Positions 63,903 through 64,000 of a DNA stretch of 64,000 bases are shown here, one piece after another (position 1 is the first letter of the stretch; every line of letters begins with the position of its first letter). Source of the DNA: CAZSDW01 sp964605705 (GTDB lineage Bacteria; Fidelibacterota; UBA2242). Location of the stretch: the NCBI GenBank assembly GCA_964605705.1, contig CAZSDW010000008.1, forward strand, positions 45,598 through 109,597, given 5' to 3'. The notes under the pieces were generated by a model, which worked only from the letters and a program-made list of their open reading frames with translations, was not told the origin of the DNA and did not search any database. Position numbers and translations under genes: made by a program.

Positions 63903-64000
63903 GCCGGAAATTATTTTGCTATTTTGGAAAAGTCCACTTATAATCAAAAAAAATATGAGTTATCCAGAACTTTTTTAACAGTTTGCCAGTCCAAGGGATT

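Overview
The window looks like chromosomal DNA from an uncultured Gram-negative bacterium of the FCB superphylum, in the region of Calditrichota, KSB1, Marinimicrobia or Cloacimonadota. This is an inference. It rests on a secreted GH18 protein whose C-terminus looks like a type IX secretion (Por) sorting domain, on outer-membrane beta-barrel and TonB-C-terminal-like proteins, and on the metabolic gene mix. Clear Shine-Dalgarno motifs precede most genes, which argues against typical Bacteroidota. Many Fe-S enzymes, an oxygen-sensitive class I fumarase and a soluble Hdr/fumarate-reductase-like module suggest anaerobic or microaerobic metabolism. There is no phage, integrase, intact insertion sequence, CRISPR array or rRNA operon.

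Region 1 (1-13676, all +) is a C4-dicarboxylate/thiol redox locus: partial flavin reductase, sucC, sucD, two-subunit class I fumarase, TPR protein, DsrE-like protein, TusA, HdrA-HdrC-HdrB, a 2Fe-2S/2x4Fe-4S subunit, a fumarate-reductase-like flavoprotein and malic enzyme. Together these can connect succinyl-CoA, succinate, fumarate, malate and pyruvate. The fumarate/succinate step is linked to heterodisulfide-reductase-like subunits, with no membrane anchor. A decayed four-helix-bundle gene flanked by inverted repeats sits between the two fumarate-reductase-like genes.

Region 2 (14021-20202) holds a PAS protein, a membrane histidine kinase, a single-domain receiver and a receiver-PAS-kinase-receiver hybrid, then a YjbQ-family gene and an initiator tRNA-Met. 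Region 3 (20379-27256) is a mixed accessory stretch: TonB-C-domain protein, TauE-type permease, methyltransferase, a complete subclass B1 metallo-beta-lactamase, an acetyltransferase, a lipoprotein, a POT-like transporter and a winged-helix regulator broken by an in-frame TGA.

Region 4 (27411-37524) is the most unusual. It carries a 1243-residue protein with four tandem TrpX-type ABC substrate-binding domains, a STAS protein, a matching ABC permease and ATPase, an NMT1-type binding protein, a sensor PP2C phosphatase and a second STAS protein. This suggests nutrient sensing or uptake wired to anti-anti-sigma signalling. Region 5 (37663-43880) has a membrane-anchored protein of nine-residue FQ repeats, a metallopeptidase/propeller/barrel protein, a PrsW protease, a CDF transporter and a small membrane protein.

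Region 6 (44170-49936) contains a small ferritin-like protein, an ICMT-like methyltransferase and a MacA-type adaptor with two FtsX-type permeases and an ATPase. Region 7 (50222-54489, -) is a second YjbQ gene with mrfB and mrfA homologues (DNA repair). Region 8 (54642-58078, +) has two paralogous cation:proton antiporters followed by a protein with an EIIA domain and a probable PII-like domain; the first antiporter has no canonical start codon. The end (58172-63902) holds a receiver protein, an MFS transporter, an SDR oxidoreductase and the T9SS-type GH18 protein.
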